From: Lojkania enalia
Lineage: Eukaryota; Ascomycota; Dothideomycetes; Pleosporales
Reading direction: 5' to 3'
Assembly: GCA_010094045.1 (NCBI GenBank)
Contig: ML986605.1
Location: 328,394-370,791 of the forward strand
DNA length: 42,398 nucleotides
Under the pieces are notes generated by a model. That model ran no database searches and was not told the origin of the DNA. It was given only the letters and a program-made list of their open reading frames with translations. A program made the position numbers and the translations under genes. Positions 39,591 through 42,398 of the stretch are shown here, one piece after another (position 1 is the stretch's first letter; every line of letters begins with the position of its first letter).

Positions 39591-42398
39591 AGTATATATA
39601 CTTATTAATAGTAGAGTAACAAAGAATTTTATAGCTAGTAACTATATTACTAGAAAAAGAATACCTATAATATAACTAGAATAATCTTATATAATTTAAA
39701 CTATAGAAGAGAAAGACTTCTAGAAGAAAGTTATATATACTATAGAACTAGGAGAGTTTAAAATCTTAGGAACAACCTAGTAAGAATAAAAATTCTAAAT
39801 TATAGAGATTACCGACTATAATATTATCCTAGAAATCCTATAGTTAAGAAAAGAAAACTTTTAAATAAATTAGTAAATGGGGTGAATTATCCTTAAAAAC
39901 TCTAGCTAACTAGTTAAGGAACAACTTGCCGCAATAGTAAAAGAAGTAGTAAAAGAGTTATTTCTAATAGGAAATATATTATATAGCATACCTAAGGAAT
40001 ACTAATATTTAATAAAACAGCTTTAAGAACTACTATAATACCTACCTAAATATAGAGAATATGATTATAAAATTAAACTATAACTAGAAAAAGAACCTAG
40101 ATATAGACTAATATATAGCTTAATACTAAGGGAAATAGAGGCTCTAGAATAATATATAGACGAATACCTAAAGAAAGGAATAATTAGAGAATTGAACTTA
40201 CTAATAGTATACCCTATACTCTTTATAGATAAAAAAGGAATAACTAACCTATAAATATATATTAATTATCGCACCTTTAATAATATTATAATTAAGAATC
40301 GATATTTCCTACTACTTATTTATAATTTAAGAAACTAATTAAGAGAAACTACTATCTTTATAAAATTAGACATCTAGAACGCGTACTATTAAATCTGCAT
40401 TAAAGAAGGAGACGAATAGAAAATAGTATTTAGAATAAAAAAGAGACTCTTTAAATATCTAGTTATACTATTTAGACTTATTAACGCACCAGCTACTTTC
40501 TAAAAACGAATTAATAAGGTATTAAGACCCTACCTTAGACGATTCTATATAGCCTACTTAGATAACGTCCTCGTATACTTAAAAATAAAATAAGAATATA
40601 AGAAATATATCGAACAAGTACTACGCGTATTATAAGTAGTAAAACTATACCTTAAGGTAAGAAAGTACGAATTTTATACTACGAAAATAGACTATTTAGG
40701 ATTTATTATCGAACTAGAATAACTATAAATAGACCTAAACAAATTAGTAGTAATTAAAGACTAGCTAACCCTAAAATTAGTTAAAGATATCTAATCCTTT
40801 ATAGGATTTTATAACTTCTATTAAACCTTTATTAATAATTAGAGCGATATAACTACACCCTTAACTTAACTATTAAAGAAAGATGTTACCTTTATATAGG
40901 GAAATAAATAAGAAAAAGCCTTCTAAGAAGTTAAGAAACAATTTTAATAAGAACCGGTACTAAAACTTTATAACCTAGAAAAGAAAGCTTTTATAAAAAC
41001 CGACGTATTAGGAATAAGAATAGCTAGAATCCTTATATAAATCTATAATAGAAAATAATATCTAGTAGTATATTACTTACAAAAACTTATACTAGTAGAG
41101 ATAAACTATAATATATACGACTAAGAACTTCTAGCTATTATAGTATACTTTAAAGAATAGCGTGTGTACCTGTAAGGAGTAAAATAGTAAACTAAAGTCT
41201 ATTATGATTATAAGAACTTTACTACCTTTCTTACTACTAAAACTCTAACCCCTAGATAGGTTAGATAGTTATAAGAACTAGTTATATTTAACTTTAAGAT
41301 TATCTATATTAGCGGAAAATAGAATTAAAGAGTAGACGTACTAAGTAGACTACTAGGATATAAGTAAGAGAAAGGAACTACAGCTATACTACTAAGGAGA
41401 TAATAAAATAGAAATATAGTATATAATTACCTACAACTCGTAGTAATAACTATTACTAAAAAAGTAAGCTGGATAATACTAATTAGATTAGTAATAGACA
41501 GGATACCTAAAGAATTCTAAGAATAAGAACCGGAATAGATAGATAGACTACTATATATCTATAATCGAATCTATATACTAGCTAAAATTAGAAAAGAATT
41601 TATTAGACAATTCTATAAAGCCCCTACCTACGGATACTAAGGAACTGAAAAAACGCTAGAATAAATTCTTAGGAGATTCTACTTTTCTAAAGTAAGGGAA
41701 TAAATAAAGAATATATTACAGGAATATATAGACTATTAATAGAATAAATCTAGTAGATATATACCTTATAAACTATTATAAAACCTAGAAATACCTACTA
41801 AACTATAGATAGAAATTACTATAGACTTTATTGTTAAGTTACTAAAGTTAAAAAACTACCTAAAGGGAGAAGTATACAACTCTATTATAATAATTATAGA
41901 TAGACTTATAAAATATACCTACTTTATTCCCTATAATAAAGTATTATTAGTAGAATAAGTCGTAAATATCTTTCTAAAATAGATTGTAGTATAGTATAGA
42001 GTACCTTAGAAGATAATTATAAACTAAAATACTAAGTTTACCTTAAAGTTTTAGTAAATAATTATAAACTTACTAGAAATTAAATATAAAATATCTATAG
42101 TATTTTACCTATAAATAGATAGATAGATAGAATAAATAAACTAAATAGTAGAGTAATACTTATAGTATTACTTTAACTATAGATAAAATAATTGGGTAAT
42201 ACTATTACTAATAGCGTAACTCGCGTATAATAGTACTATATATAGTATAACTAGAGTATTACTATTTATAGTAAACTATAGGTATAAACTAAAAATATAT
42301 AACACCCCGATTAAAGTAGTATTATAGGCACCCTAAATATAAGAACGAGTTGAGATTATTTAATAAATATAAGACTTACTAAAGAAAGATTTCTAGTT
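39590..42398 (+). pseudogene. Gypsy-F pol relic: protease, RT, RNase H, integrase (partial)
   Basis: Plus strand. Protease: ILINSRVTKNFIASNYITRK at 39600-39660 (DSG now NSR). Reverse transcriptase: INYRTFNNIIIKNRYFLLLI near 40260-40320 and FYIAYLDNVLVY, with YLDN at 40555-40566 (second Asp of YLDD now Asn). RNase H about 40950-41350. Integrase: zinc-binding part near 41590-41750 (EFIRQFYKAPTYGY, with His positions now Tyr); core with EITIDFIVKLLKLK near 41812-41850 (first Asp kept) and IIIIDRLIKYTYF near 41890. The window ends within its C-terminal part. Confidence 0.8.

Larger units (their letters stand above)
37106..42398 (+). mobile_element. Gypsy-F, Ty3/gypsy element, continues past the window
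   Basis: A plus-strand retroelement with a putative 5' LTR (37106-37331), gag, protease, reverse transcriptase, RNase H and integrase. It runs off the right edge inside or just after integrase, so its 3' LTR is not visible. It interrupts Gypsy-E. The five bases before it are GCTAG; the matching duplication should be found after its 3' LTR. It carries abundant RIP-type stops. Confidence 0.8.

Noticed and set aside
1..42398. CRISPR array, rRNA operon or host metabolic gene
   Set aside because: No regularly spaced repeats, no rRNA-like conserved blocks and no non-transposon protein family could be found in any region.

Overview
This 42.4 kb window is a gene-free, AT-rich stretch of transposon wreckage, almost certainly from a filamentous ascomycete (Pezizomycotina). 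The sequence is dominated by TA steps and is very poor in CA and TG. Every recognisable transposon protein is riddled with stops of the kind expected from CAA/CAG to TAA/TAG and TGG to TAG. Paired repeats differ mainly by C/T and G/A transitions. This is the signature of repeat-induced point mutation (RIP) acting on CpA. I found no intact host gene, rRNA, CRISPR array or working tRNA. The only real departures from RIP composition are a 544 bp island at 2467-3010 and part of one retroelement.

The layout is a Russian doll of dated insertions. The outermost element is a Fot1/pogo-like DNA transposon (Pogo-D), in four pieces: 1843-2466, 3016-3097, 30808-30829 and 32704-33708. Three things sit inside it: a small LTR-like element with tRNA-like pol III boxes (2467-3010), Pogo-A copy 2 (3098-30805) and Pogo-B copy 3 (30830-32701). 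Pogo-A copy 2 is split by Pogo-B copy 1 (4414-28513). Pogo-B copy 1 is in turn split by two insertions: Gypsy-B (5502-20397), and Pogo-C (20515-27865). Gypsy-B is split by Gypsy-A (6379-13403), and its right LTR is split by Pogo-B copy 2 (18311-20182). Pogo-C is split in its right terminal repeat by Gypsy-C (22355-27858). Nearly all junctions are supported by target-site duplications: TA for the pogo elements and 5 bp for the LTR elements. Removing the inserts restores element lengths almost to the base.

Left of this nest, at 1-1840, is Pogo-A copy 1, cut at its left tip by the window edge. Right of it are a Ty1/copia reverse transcriptase fragment (33711-34188), a Ty3/gypsy element truncated in its reverse transcriptase (Gypsy-E, 34189-37105) and another gypsy element that runs off the window end (Gypsy-F, 37106-42398).

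A 10-base N gap at 28979-28988 is flanked by an apparently perfect 1,747 bp direct duplication (27232-28978 and 28989-30735). This looks like two contigs whose overlap was never merged. Collapsing it gives a consistent nest with one copy of everything.

The most unusual items are the small element at 2467-3010, which combines LTR-like ends with a tRNA-like A box, B box and T-run; an antisense protein-like frame at about 7140-7700 inside Gypsy-A; and the twofold motif repeated inside the ends of all four pogo families.
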